In this document: positions 1-8,688 of the stretch, piece by piece | Layout: the number at the start of each line of letters is the position of its first letter | Numbering within the stretch: position 1 is the stretch's first letter | Origin: Pseudovibrio ascidiaceicola | GTDB taxonomy: Bacteria; Pseudomonadota; Alphaproteobacteria; Rhizobiales; Stappiaceae | Reading direction: 5' to 3' | DNA: 64,000 nucleotides | NCBI RefSeq assembly: GCF_900114245.1 | Contig: NZ_FOSK01000004.1 | Location: 124,001 to 188,000, forward strand | Made by a program: the position numbers and the translations under genes | Notes under the pieces: model-generated | The model's database searches: none | What the model saw: the letters and a program-made list of their open reading frames with translations, nothing else | Told to the model about the DNA's origin: nothing

Positions 1-72
1 TTATATGAGCGTTAATGTCGCCTCAATTTCAATCTTAAGATCAGGATGGAAGAGCTTTTTCTTTGAAATGGC
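1..72 (-). pseudogene. 3' remnant of a RidA-like gene
   Basis: On the minus strand, the reading frame ending at the TAA at 1-3 encodes the tail KLFHPDLKIEIEATLTL. This resembles the last beta strand of many Rid/YjgF proteins (pattern L-x-x-P-x-L-K-hydrophobic-EIEA). Upstream the frame runs straight into the scoB terminator hairpin, with no start codon and no further Rid sequence, so only about 23 codons of the body remain. I read it as a decayed gene tail. Chance resemblance is possible because the match is short. Confidence 0.3.
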
Positions 73-94
73 TCTGTTACTTTCTCCTAAAAGC

Positions 95-124
95 AAAAAG
101 CCCAACCAAAAAGGTTGGGCTTTT
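95..124 (-). terminator. Rho-independent terminator of scoAB
   Basis: A 12-bp inverted repeat (96-107 with 113-124, core GCCCAACC/GGTTGGGC) with a 5-base loop lies about 20 bp after the scoB stop. On the minus strand it ends in a run of U. The A/T arms on both sides mean it could work in both directions. Confidence 0.85.
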
Positions 125-146
125 AATTACACACGCTGAATAGCTG

Positions 147-776
147 TTAGTCTACCAAATTAGCTTCAGTTTTCTCTTTGATCTCGTCCAACGTTACACC
201 CTCTGCCATTTCGACGACTTTCAGGCCGCCGTCGACGATGTCGAAGACGCCGAGGTTGGTGATGATGCGGTCGACGCATTTTACACCTGTGAGCGGTAGA
301 GCGCATTTATGGAGGAGCTTTTTATCACCGCGTTTGTTGGTGTGATCCATAATGACCACAACGCGTTTAACGCCTGCAACAAGATCCATTGCACCGCCCA
401 TGCCCTTGACCATTTTGCCAGGGATCATCCAGTTTGCGAGATCTCCATCTTCGGAGACTTCCATCGCACCGAGGATGGACAGGTCGATATGACCGCCACG
501 GATCATCGCAAAACTGTCAGATGAAGAGAAGTAGCTGGTACGGTCCAGCTCAGTGATGGTCTGCTTACCTGCATTGATCAGGTCTGCATCCACTTCGCCT
601 TCAGTTGGGAACGGCCCCATGCCAAGCATGCCATTTTCCGACTGCAGCGCTACATTCATTCCATCAGGAATGTAGTTTGCAACCAGTGTCGGGATGCCGA
701 TGCCGAGATTTACGTAGAAACCATCTTGCAGTTCTTTTGCCGCGCGGGCGGCCATTTCGTCACGATTCCAAGCCAT
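147..776 (-). CDS. scoB: 3-oxoacid CoA-transferase subunit B
   Basis: Beta subunit of a family I CoA-transferase, most likely succinyl-CoA:3-ketoacid CoA-transferase, which activates acetoacetate with CoA from succinyl-CoA in the cytoplasm. The N-terminal region has the glycine-rich [10 protein letters not shown] stretch, and [10 protein letters not shown] carries the Glu that forms the glutamyl-CoA thioester in this family. At 209 residues it has the usual subunit length. It follows scoA by 15 bp, so the two form one operon and one heteromeric enzyme. Acetoacetate, 3-oxoadipate and butyrate/acetate CoA-transferases share this fold; substrate is inferred from overall similarity, and a thiolase at 26.7 kb would fit ketone-body or PHB use. 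Confidence 0.88.
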   Translation of the reverse strand: MAWNRDEMAARAAKELQDGFYVNLGIGIPTLVANYIPDGMNVALQSENGMLGMGPFPTEGEVDADLINAGKQTITELDRTSYFSSSDSFAMIRGGHIDLSILGAMEVSEDGDLANWMIPGKMVKGMGGAMDLVAGVKRVVVIMDHTNKRGDKKLLHKCALPLTGVKCVDRIITNLGVFDIVDGGLKVVEMAEGVTLDEIKEKTEANLVD

Positions 777-791
777 GATTACTGCCCTCCC

Positions 792-1487
792 TTAAGCTTC
801 GCGTGTGGTGCGCTGCTCGATGCGCTTTTCGAACGAGCCAACAACGATGCGGTCAACAAAGATACCTGGAGTATGGATATGATCTGCATCCAACTCACCG
901 ATCTCCACGAGTTCTTCAACTTCAACAATAGTGGTTTTACCAGCGGTTGCCATCATTGGGTTGAAGTTGCGTGCTGTCTTACGGAAGATCAGATTGCCTT
1001 CTTTATCGGCTTTCCATGCTTTCACGAGAGACACGTCTGAAATCAGACCCGTTTCCATGATGTAGGTTTCACCGTTGAAGTCTTTGTGCTCTTTGCCTTC
1101 AGCAATCAGGGTGCCAACACCGGTTTTGGTGTAGAAGCCTGGGATGCCTGCACCACCAGCACGGATGCGTTCAGCAAGAGTGCCCTGAGGGTTAAACTCT
1201 AGCTCAAGATCACCGTCCAGATACTGACGTTCAAAGGTTGCGTTCTCACCCACGTAAGACGACACCATCTTCTTGATCTGGCGTGTCTGCAACAGCAGGC
1301 CCAGTCCGAAGTCATCAACGCCTGCGTTGTTGGAGATGGCGGTTAGGTCTTTCGCACCAGAATCTCGCAGCGCAATAATCAGGTTTTCAGGAATGCCACA
1401 GAGACCAAACCCACCTGCCATGACGGTCATGCCATCAAAGGTAAGTCCTTCCAGAGCAGCGGCAGCACTTGGATAAACTTTATTCAT
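792..1487 (-). CDS. scoA: 3-oxoacid CoA-transferase subunit A
   Basis: Alpha subunit partner of scoB, providing the CoA-binding half of the transferase. The early [16 protein letters not shown] segment is the typical CoA-transferase glycine-rich loop, and [16 protein letters not shown] is a conserved family signature. I start it at MNKVYPS (1487) rather than six codons upstream because a GGGAG ribosome-binding site lies just before this ATG. The product is 231 residues, normal for the family. First gene of the scoAB operon; its promoter must lie in the 300-bp gap upstream. Confidence 0.88.
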   Translation of the reverse strand: MNKVYPSAAAALEGLTFDGMTVMAGGFGLCGIPENLIIALRDSGAKDLTAISNNAGVDDFGLGLLLQTRQIKKMVSSYVGENATFERQYLDGDLELEFNPQGTLAERIRAGGAGIPGFYTKTGVGTLIAEGKEHKDFNGETYIMETGLISDVSLVKAWKADKEGNLIFRKTARNFNPMMATAGKTTIVEVEELVEIGELDADHIHTPGIFVDRIVVGSFEKRIEQRTTREA

Positions 1488-1788
1488 TATAAACTCCCAA
1501 TACATGAGTTGGTAAAACTCACGCTTCTCATTCTCCAGAACGCAAGCAATACCGCCTTTTCATGCTGGCAATGGGACCTGACCCTCCATCCGGATCAGCA
1601 TCCTGCCGTTCCCTCCTAGGGAAAATAGGTATAGCGACAGCAATGTTGATAGCCGTGTTTTATGTCCTCGCCAAGTGCTCTTTGTACAGAGAGCGACTAT
1701 TTATTGAGGTGAAAACCACAAAGCTGGGAGGAATGAGTGTTTGCAGTGCACAATTTTATGAAATTAATACTCAGACCCATGAAAATTC
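1488..1788. other. Intergenic region between potI and scoA (scoAB leader)
   Basis: No convincing gene here. It must hold the scoAB promoter on the minus strand. About 75-110 bp upstream of scoA is a structured segment: ATGCTG at 1595-1600 and CAGCAT at 1561-1566 (minus-strand reading) are complementary, and a smaller GGGTCAGGTCCC-type repeat lies inside. I could not match it to a known riboswitch. A short plus-strand reading frame (1562-1792) has no homology I recognise. Confidence 0.4.
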
Positions 1789-2610
1789 TTAAAGATGGGC
1801 TGCTGCGAGTCGCTCTTCTTCCATGCGCTTAAACCTCTGCCTTTTGGTGAGGAGAGAGGCCAAAATGACGCCAATCGTCACGATGACGACCAGTATCGTG
1901 CAAATAGCATTGATCTCAGGAGTTACGCCTAATCTTACCTGAGAATAAATCTTCATAGGCAAAGTGGTTGATCCGGGTCCGGAGTTGAAGCTCGCAATCA
2001 CCAAGTCGTCCAGAGACAATGTGAATGCCAGCATCCAACCTGCGAGCACTCCTGGCAGGATCTGAGGTAAGGTGATGCGGAAGAATGTTCTGACAGGAGG
2101 GCAGCCCAAATCCATTGCAGCCTCCTCCAAGGAACGGTCAAATCCAGATAGGCGGGATTGCACGACGATCGCTACGTAGCACATGGAAAATGTCGTGTGC
2201 GCAATCATGATTGTCCAGAAACCGCGATTTTGATCAATAGCCACGAAAAGCAGCAGCAATGACAACCCGAGGATGACTTCAGGCATCACGAGTGGTGCGT
2301 AGATCATCCCCGAGAACAAGGTACGTCCGAAGAAGCGTCCTTGCCGGGCTAAGACCAGCGCAGCTAACGTACCAAGAACCGTCGCTAGCGTTGCAGATGT
2401 GAGACCAATGCGGAATGTAACCCATGCAGCTTCCAACAGCTGTTCGTTCTGTAGCAGAGCTGCATACCACTTGGTGGAGAAACCGGCCCAAACCGTGACT
2501 AATCGAGATTCATTGAATGAAAAAACAATCAGAATGACGATAGGCAAATAAAGGAAGCTGAACCCCAAAACCAATGATGTGAGATTAAACCAGCTCGGTT
2601 TTGACGGCAT
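1789..2610 (-). CDS. potI: Putrescine ABC transporter permease PotI
   Basis: Inner-membrane permease of a polyamine importer (PotC/PotI type). The 273-residue protein has about six hydrophobic segments, the first being LTSLVLGFSFLYLPIVILIV, and near residue 180 the permease EAA loop (EEAAMDLGCPP, then LPQILPGVLAG) that docks on the ATPase. Its ATG overlaps the potH stop by one base (TAATG), implying translational coupling. It is the last gene of potFGHI. The spermidine PotABCD system is the alternative, but the gene order F-G-H-I and the ATPase N-terminus favour putrescine. Confidence 0.88.
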   Translation of the reverse strand: MPSKPSWFNLTSLVLGFSFLYLPIVILIVFSFNESRLVTVWAGFSTKWYAALLQNEQLLEAAWVTFRIGLTSATLATVLGTLAALVLARQGRFFGRTLFSGMIYAPLVMPEVILGLSLLLLFVAIDQNRGFWTIMIAHTTFSMCYVAIVVQSRLSGFDRSLEEAAMDLGCPPVRTFFRITLPQILPGVLAGWMLAFTLSLDDLVIASFNSGPGSTTLPMKIYSQVRLGVTPEINAICTILVVIVTIGVILASLLTKRQRFKRMEEERLAAAHL

Positions 2611-3611
2611 TACATGTCCCCTTCGTTGCGTCGGGTCTCATGCCGCTGAAACAGCAAGATTGGGATCACAAGTAATACCAGAAGAACAATTGCCACCGCA
2701 GACGCAACTGGCCAGTCCCTGTTGGAGAAGAACTCGACCCATAGAGTTTTCCCGATCATCAGTGTTGATGAGCCTCCCAACAAGTCAGGAATAACGAACT
2801 CTCCTACGGCTGGAATGAAGACTAGGAAACACCCTGCAATCACGCCCGGCATAGCAAGAGGGACTGTTACCCGCCAAAATGTCTTCCAAGGCGGACAGCC
2901 AAGATCTTCAGCAGCTTCTATGAGTGTCGTATCTAGCTTCTCCAAGGACGAATAGAGCGGGAGGACCATGAAAGGCAGGTAAGAATAGATAATGCCAATG
3001 TAGACAGCGATGCTGGTGTTGAGGATGACCAGAGGCTCACTGATGATACCGATCGCGATTAGTGCCTGATTGAGCAAGCCATCGGTTTTCAAAATGCCGA
3101 TCCACGCATAGACCCGGATCAGAAAGCTGGTCCAAAACGGCAGGATGACCATCATAACCAACGTTGGCTGCCAGCTCCTTGGTGCCCTTGCCATGCCGTA
3201 AGCAAGAGGGAAGCCAACGAGCAAAGTCAGCAATGTGGATATAAAAGCTATTTGCAGGCTGGAGACATAGGCACGCCAGTAGAGGTCATCCTCTGTTAGC
3301 CAGATGTAATTATCCAACGACCAGCGCTGCGCAGCCTCCCAAAGGCCAAGCAGGCCTCTGCCCCAATCAATTACCGGCAAGTAAGGCGGAATTGAAACGG
3401 CAGCTTCAGACAGCGAGATCTTGGCAACAATGACAAACGGAACAAGGAAGAAGAGCAGTAGCCAAACGTATGGCACGCAGATGAGTGCGAAGCGGCCCCA
3501 TTTTCCGGTTGGATTGGTCGGTGAGTTTTCTGGATCCTGAAGTTCATGACGCGGTGGTGGGATCGTTTCTGATCTCAAGAGGTCAGTTGATGAAAGGTTG
3601 GGGTCAGTCAT
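2610..3611 (-). CDS. potH: Putrescine ABC transporter permease PotH
   Basis: Second inner-membrane permease of the putrescine importer. The N-terminus is a soluble, proline-rich stretch of about 40 residues, followed by a strong first helix (ICVPYVWLLLFFLVPFVIV) and five more helices. The EAA loop reads EAAEDLGCPPWKTFWRVTVP and is followed by PGVIAG. A 333-residue length is slightly longer than typical PotH because of the N-terminal extension. It starts 10 bp after potG and is coupled to potI downstream. Confidence 0.88.
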   Translation of the reverse strand: MTDPNLSSTDLLRSETIPPPRHELQDPENSPTNPTGKWGRFALICVPYVWLLLFFLVPFVIVAKISLSEAAVSIPPYLPVIDWGRGLLGLWEAAQRWSLDNYIWLTEDDLYWRAYVSSLQIAFISTLLTLLVGFPLAYGMARAPRSWQPTLVMMVILPFWTSFLIRVYAWIGILKTDGLLNQALIAIGIISEPLVILNTSIAVYIGIIYSYLPFMVLPLYSSLEKLDTTLIEAAEDLGCPPWKTFWRVTVPLAMPGVIAGCFLVFIPAVGEFVIPDLLGGSSTLMIGKTLWVEFFSNRDWPVASAVAIVLLVLLVIPILLFQRHETRRNEGDM

Positions 3612-3621
3612 TTACCACCTC

Positions 3622-4773
3622 TCATCGTGTCAAGATCACGCCGGCATCGCTGTCCCATGACAGCCAGACCTGATCTTCCCAGGTGATCGGTCTTTCAACC
3701 AGTCGTGCTGTATTGGCGACAATCGCCCGCAGCGTCTCTGTCTCTGCCACTTTAATATGATAGATGGACACGTCTCCCATGTAGGCGATATCCCAGACTT
3801 CTCCTTGAATGGCATTGGTGCCCAGGCGTTCTGGTTTATCAAAGGAGATACGCATCTTTTCCGGGCGTATGGCCAGAGCGGCATGATCGCCGACGTTTGC
3901 AGCGGTTGGATAGCACACGTCCAAATGGCTACCCAGAACGGATGAGAACATCTTGACGTCCTCAAGTTCTTTATTGGTGACTTGCCCGTCCAGAACGTTG
4001 ATATCACCAATGAATTCCGCCACAAATCGGGAATTGGGTTGCTCGTAGATTTCTCCCGGTGTCGCATTCTGAAGGATCTTGCCCTTATCCATAACCGAAA
4101 TGCGATCTGCCACGGTCATGGCCTCTTCCTGATCATGGGTTACAATCAGGAACGTCATCCGCAGTTGTTCTTGCAGGTTGATCAATTCCAGCTGGGTTTC
4201 TTCACGAAGCTTCTTATCGAGCGCAGCAAGAGGTTCATCGAGAAGGAGCACTTTGGGGCGTTTGGCGAGAGATCTAGCGAGTGCAACGCGTTGACGTTGA
4301 CCACCGGACAACTGGTGCGGCTTGCGTTTGGCAAATCCTTCCAGCTTGACCAAGCTAAGCATCTCCATCACACGGCTTTTGATTTCTTTGGAAGGCAAGC
4401 CATCCATTTCCAAGCCAAAGGCGATGTTCTTTTCGACGTTCATGTGCGGGAAGAGTGCGTAGGATTGGAACATCATATTGACCGGACGTTTATATGGCGG
4501 CACGCCGGCGAGGTCTCGCCCTTCCAGAAAGATCTGACCTTCAGATGGAGCCTCGAACCCTGCAAGCATTCTCATCAAAGTGGTTTTACCGCATCCAGAC
4601 CCGCCCAACAGGGCATGAAATTCACGCTTGTAGATTTTGAGAGAAAGATTATCAACGGCGACAAAATTGCCAAAACGCTTGGTAATATTCCGAAATTCAA
4701 TAAAAGGCTGCTCGCTCGGGTCGTCCCAAGGTGAAAATGCACGACGTACGGGGCCAAGCGGTTTTTTCGCCAA
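3622..4773 (-). CDS. potG: Putrescine ABC transporter ATP-binding protein PotG
   Basis: Cytoplasmic ATPase that powers putrescine import. Walker A is GGSGCGKTT (57-65), the signature LSGGQRQR begins at 155, Walker B is LLLDEP with D179-E180, and the switch His is H213 in VTHDQEEA. The C-terminal 120 residues form the TOBE-type domain of the MalK/PotA branch. The N-terminal extension before FIEFRNITKRFG is typical of PotG. The start appears to be TTG at 4773, with AAGGA and GGAG just upstream and no better ATG before the Walker region. It lies between potF and potH. Confidence 0.9.
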   Translation of the reverse strand: MAKKPLGPVRRAFSPWDDPSEQPFIEFRNITKRFGNFVAVDNLSLKIYKREFHALLGGSGCGKTTLMRMLAGFEAPSEGQIFLEGRDLAGVPPYKRPVNMMFQSYALFPHMNVEKNIAFGLEMDGLPSKEIKSRVMEMLSLVKLEGFAKRKPHQLSGGQRQRVALARSLAKRPKVLLLDEPLAALDKKLREETQLELINLQEQLRMTFLIVTHDQEEAMTVADRISVMDKGKILQNATPGEIYEQPNSRFVAEFIGDINVLDGQVTNKELEDVKMFSSVLGSHLDVCYPTAANVGDHAALAIRPEKMRISFDKPERLGTNAIQGEVWDIAYMGDVSIYHIKVAETETLRAIVANTARLVERPITWEDQVWLSWDSDAGVILTR

Positions 4774-4816
4774 TACTCCAATCCTTTTCAGCGGCCTGCG
4801 TGGTCAATGGTTCAAG

Positions 4817-4846
4817 GTAGGGTTGCGTGTTACTGAGCAACCCTAC
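4817..4846 (-). other. Intercistronic stem-loop between potF and potG
   Basis: Perfect 10-bp inverted repeat GTAGGGTTGC (4817-4826) / GCAACCCTAC (4837-4846) with a 10-base loop and no U tract. It sits 20 bp after the potF stop, inside the operon. Such hairpins behind binding-protein genes often protect the upstream mRNA, which would give excess PotF over the membrane parts; that role is inferred. Confidence 0.6.
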
Positions 4847-4865
4847 ATTCACAGGCCCGTAGTTT

Positions 4866-5957
4866 TTAGTGACCGGTTTTGACAGTTGTGAAGGTGCGGT
4901 TCATCAGGCGCTGTGCTTTGAGCGGCTTGGCACCGATGGTGTAAAGACGCTGCTTCACCTCATCTGTCGGGTAGATGTTTGGGTTTGAGGTCACTTCTTC
5001 ATCCACCAGAACTGTCGCATCTTTGTTGCCGTTGGCGTAGTAGACATAATCCGACATTTTCGCGATCACTTCCGGGCGCATCAGGTAGTTGATGAATTCG
5101 TGTGCTTCTTCAACGTGCTCTGCATCAGCGGGAACTGCGATCTGGTCAAACCACATCTGCGCGCCTTCATTCGGCAGGATGTAGGTGACTTCAACGCCCT
5201 TATCAGCCTCTGCAGCACGATCCGCTGCCTGCAATACATCACCAGACCAGCCGTAAGCCAAACAGATGTCGCCGTTGGCAAGGCCGTTTACGAATTCAGA
5301 ATTGTGGAATTTGCGAATGTAAGGGCGGATCGTTTCCAGAAGTTCGCCAGCCGCTCGAATGTCTTTCGGGCTGTTGGAGTCGGGATTGAGACCGAGATAA
5401 TGCAGCGCTGCCGGGAACATTTCATCCGGCTCATCCATCACATATACACCACATCCCGCGATTTTTGAGAGCTCTTCAACGTCAAACAACAGATTCCAAC
5501 TGCCAATCGGAGCATCTGGATTGAGTGCACGCACCTTTTCCTCGTTTACCCCATAGCCAGAGGTGCCCCACATATAGTTGACGGAGAACTCATTGCCTGG
5601 ATCGAACACTTTAGTACGCTCTTGCAGAAGCGGATCCATGTGTTTGAGATTTGGAAGTTTGTCTTTATCGAGCTTTTGATAGACGCCAGCCTGAATTTGA
5701 CGCTGCAGGAAAGTGGCACTTGGAACAACGACGTCGTAACCAGTTTTACCAGTCAGTAGTTTTGTTTCTAAAACCTCGTTAGAATCAAAGGTATCATAGT
5801 TCACTGTGATACCTGTTTCTTTCTCGAAGTCTTTGAGAACCTGCGCATCAACATAGTCAGACCAATTGTAGATATTTACAATGCGATCCTTAGCGTTGGC
5901 GGCAGACAGAGAGAGAGCCAGCGCTGCTGCTCCTGATAGCAAAATTACAGTTTTCAT
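4866..5957 (-). CDS. potF: Putrescine-binding periplasmic protein PotF
   Basis: Periplasmic binding protein that captures putrescine for PotGHI. A signal peptide (MKTVILLSGAAALALSLS, cleavage after ANA) precedes the mature start KDRIVNIYNWSDYVD, the hallmark N-terminus of PotD/PotF proteins, in which the W-S-D-Y residues line the ligand site. Later conserved pieces include GYGVNEEKV and LAYGWSGDVLQA. I start it at 5957 because a GGAG site precedes that ATG and the signal peptide begins there. At 363 residues it is of normal length. First gene of potFGHI; a stem-loop separates it from potG. Confidence 0.9.
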   Translation of the reverse strand: MKTVILLSGAAALALSLSAANAKDRIVNIYNWSDYVDAQVLKDFEKETGITVNYDTFDSNEVLETKLLTGKTGYDVVVPSATFLQRQIQAGVYQKLDKDKLPNLKHMDPLLQERTKVFDPGNEFSVNYMWGTSGYGVNEEKVRALNPDAPIGSWNLLFDVEELSKIAGCGVYVMDEPDEMFPAALHYLGLNPDSNSPKDIRAAGELLETIRPYIRKFHNSEFVNGLANGDICLAYGWSGDVLQAADRAAEADKGVEVTYILPNEGAQMWFDQIAVPADAEHVEEAHEFINYLMRPEVIAKMSDYVYYANGNKDATVLVDEEVTSNPNIYPTDEVKQRLYTIGAKPLKAQRLMNRTFTTVKTGH

Positions 5958-6824
5958 TCTCAAATACTCCAATCTCAAATACAGGGGCTCAAAGCACCTC
6001 TACGAAGCGAACCTCTGCATACAGCCGCCATGGTATATCCTTCTGGTGGCAGATTAATTTCGGCCTACATTCCAACCCAATATTTTACAGGAATGCCATA
6101 GGTTCTTTGAGAGACTCATCCATCCAGCGCGTCTGTCCTCTCAACACTATCAGGATTTCTACTGAGCAGCCTCAACCTGTGTCCAGAGGCGGTTGGTTAA
6201 ACACCGCATTTTTGGAGGAAATACGGTGGTTTTATACAGAATTTCGATAAGTGCCCTAGGGAACACTTAGCAGCGGCGGCCTAAAACTTCTTTAGTTGCG
6301 TAGATGCATCTCGGGGCATTGCAAACCTTAGGTTTGCGACAATCTATTAGAATCAAAGGTTTTTATTGAGACCAGTGATTCCAGCTCCATTCTCAAAAGC
6401 CCTGAAAACATCTTCATCACATTGGTCACATCAATGGCTGATTATCTGAAGTGCCATTAGCTGTCTTGGAAGCCTGCAAAACCACATCATGTAATCAGGC
6501 CTTACAGGTTCCCTCCAACCAGCCAGGAAACAAGAAAGCGGTCTGTTCTCAATGCCATAGCTTAGTATCACCCCCAAAATATAACCTTGAGTAAGTGATG
6601 TAATTATCTGCGAACATAACGTAGATTTAAATTCAAAATATTTGAAGAGGTGATGGAATTGAACTTCCACAAAACAACATAATTTACGACTTGAGCTGAC
6701 CTCTGCTAAACTACTTTTCCAACCAGAAGCAAGCTGGACCTTCTAGCAGCCATAAAGAGCTGAATTACTTTTCATGAGTGAATGATTGCCATAACACTTG
6801 GCAGCAAACCCAATTGGAAGTCCT
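5958..6824. other. Divergent intergenic region potF / glutamine synthetase-like gene
   Basis: About 870 bp without a convincing gene. It must hold the promoters of potFGHI (minus) and of the gamma-glutamylputrescine synthetase-like gene (plus). The half nearer the latter is AT-rich. A 79-codon minus-strand frame at 6431-6670 has no recognisable homology or good ribosome-binding site. I could not identify an operator with confidence. Confidence 0.5.
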
Positions 6825-8225
6825 ATGAGTTCTGAAATTAATCCGGATGATGAAGCGGCGCTCAATATGCGCGGTGTGAGCAATCTTGAAGAAGCCCGCA
6901 CCTGGCTGCAAGCCCGGAACATTGGAGATATTGAGTGTGTTGTGCCTGACGTTGCCGGAGTACCCCGCGGCAAGATGATGCCGACAAACAAGTTTTTCAG
7001 CAGCAATACGCTGACAATGCCTTCCTCTATTTTTGCCCAGACCATTTCTGGCGACTATCCTGAGGATGATGATCGGTTTCAATATAATCCGACAGACGGT
7101 GATCTTTACTTCAAGCCCGATTATTCGACACTGACGATTGTGCCTTGGGAAACCGACCCAACAGCACAGCTCTTACATGATGCTTTCACCAAGGACGGAA
7201 AGCCCTTTCCGATTGCTCCGCGTAATGTCTTGAAGCGCGTCCTTGAGCTTTATGATGCCGAAGGCTGGAAACCGATTATCGCCCCTGAGGTGGAATTTTA
7301 TCTGGTAAAGCCGAATACTGATCCTGATTATCCCCTGGAGCCTCCTGTTGGTCGCTCTGGTCGTCCTGAGGTTGGCAGACAGTCTTATTCAATCTCCGCT
7401 CTCAACGAGTTCGACGAGTTGATTGACGACATCTATGATCTCTCTGAGGCTCAGGGATTGGAGATTGACACCCTTATTCATGAAGAGGGTGCTGCTCAGA
7501 TGGAAATCAATCTGAGACATGGCCATCCTTTGGAACTGGCAGATCAGGCCTTCATGTTCAAACGCACCATTCGCGAAGCTGCGCTGCGTCACAATATTTA
7601 CGCCACCTTCATGGCCAAAGCGATGTCCTCTCAGCCGGGGTCATCCATGCACATTCATCAGTCTATCCTTGATCGGGAGACAGGGCAGAACATCTTCAAC
7701 AGTGCAGATAACGAGGCAACGCCTGCCTTCTTCCATTTTATTGGTGGGCATCAGCATTACATGCCAGCCCTGATGCCGATTATGGCGCCCTACGTGAACT
7801 CCTACCGCCGTTTTGCACGGGATAGCGGCTCTCCAACCAACCTGTTTTGGGGCTACGACAACCGGACTGTGGGCCTTCGTGTTCCAAATTCATCTCCTGA
7901 TGCACGGCGGTTAGAAAACCGAGTGCCCGGGTCTGATGCCAATCCCTATCTCGTAATTGCTTCCAGCCTTGCTGCCGGATATTTGGGTATCAAGAATGGG
8001 ATTGAACCGGATAAACCGAGAGACACAGACAACAGTGAGGTGATGAGCAAACTGCCGCGTACATTGCTTCATGCCGTTGATGAGTTTGAAGCAGATGATG
8101 ATTTGCTGGAAATCTTTGGCGAACAGTTCGTCGCAACCTATCGTGCCATCAAGCTTGAAGAATACGAGACCTTTATGTCCGTTATCAGTGCCTGGGAACG
8201 TGAATACCTGCTGATGAACGTCTGA
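6825..8225 (+). CDS. puuA: Glutamine synthetase family protein, likely gamma-glutamylputrescine synthetase
   Basis: Cytoplasmic ATP-dependent ligase of the glutamine synthetase fold. It would join glutamate to putrescine as the first step of the Puu degradation route. The N-terminal beta-Grasp part contains the PDVAGVPRGKMMP segment, and the catalytic part has VEFYL, GAAQMEINLRHG and SSMHIHQS (metal and ATP ligands), then GYDNRTVGLRVP near the C-terminal third. Start chosen at ATG 6825 (GGAAG just upstream) rather than a TTG 27 bp earlier. The 466-residue length fits PuuA-type enzymes. The divergent position to potFGHI supports a polyamine substrate; other gamma-glutamyl-amine ligases cannot be excluded. 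No puuB/D genes are in the window. Confidence 0.75.
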   Translation: MSSEINPDDEAALNMRGVSNLEEARTWLQARNIGDIECVVPDVAGVPRGKMMPTNKFFSSNTLTMPSSIFAQTISGDYPEDDDRFQYNPTDGDLYFKPDYSTLTIVPWETDPTAQLLHDAFTKDGKPFPIAPRNVLKRVLELYDAEGWKPIIAPEVEFYLVKPNTDPDYPLEPPVGRSGRPEVGRQSYSISALNEFDELIDDIYDLSEAQGLEIDTLIHEEGAAQMEINLRHGHPLELADQAFMFKRTIREAALRHNIYATFMAKAMSSQPGSSMHIHQSILDRETGQNIFNSADNEATPAFFHFIGGHQHYMPALMPIMAPYVNSYRRFARDSGSPTNLFWGYDNRTVGLRVPNSSPDARRLENRVPGSDANPYLVIASSLAAGYLGIKNGIEPDKPRDTDNSEVMSKLPRTLLHAVDEFEADDDLLEIFGEQFVATYRAIKLEEYETFMSVISAWEREYLLMNV

Positions 8226-8688
8226 TTCCCGCCGGGTGGGGTGTGACTTTCACGCGAAACTGTGGATACCACACCCTTTAGTTGAGCCAATTAGGCCCAG
8301 CAATTTAAAATTTCATAATATTCATTAGGACCAATCACAGCAAAGTTCCTAAGAGATACTTTTGCAAAACAGAATTTAAACCGATTAATATTTCGAATTT
8401 AACTAATTACAAATACATATACGGATCTAATTTTCGTTAAAACATCACACAAATGTGATGTTATGCGAAATTATACTTACATATTTTTGAATTTACTGGG
8501 TATTTAATTTCAGAATTCCTAGTCTATCATGCAATTTTTGATTTTATTTAATTTTATCACAACTTTATGTCTAATTTTAAATACATTTCAAATATTGTTT
8601 ATTACAAGCCATATTCGAGGCTATTGATGGCGGTTAATAGGTTGCGAACGCAATTTTAATCGCATTTGCTGGTTTTTGAGGACATCAC
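8226..8688. other. AT-rich intergenic region upstream of pleD-like gene
   Basis: About 460 bp with no gene seen. Just after the ligase stop is an imperfect hairpin, GGGTGTG (8239-8245) with CACACCC (8270-8276), then TTTA, possibly a weak terminator. From 8290 to 8640 the DNA is very AT-rich, consistent with a promoter zone or silencer-bound DNA. A CACATCACAAATGTGATG-like palindromic patch near 8445-8462 resembles a CRP/FNR-type half-site arrangement but is not strong evidence. Confidence 0.4.

Noticed and set aside
1560-1620. TPP-like riboswitch upstream of scoAB
   Set aside because: Some blocks (GACCTGA, GGATCAGCAT) look similar, but CTGAGA and the GAACCTGA core are absent in the right order.
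1562-1792. 76-codon plus-strand frame between scoA and potI
   Set aside because: No ribosome-binding site or homology; it overlaps the scoAB leader.
3982-4734. 250-codon plus-strand open frame
   Set aside because: It lies wholly antisense to potG, whose ABC motifs are intact, and its translation has no recognisable domain.
6431-6670. 79-codon minus-strand frame in the potF/puuA gap
   Set aside because: No family resemblance or good ribosome-binding site.
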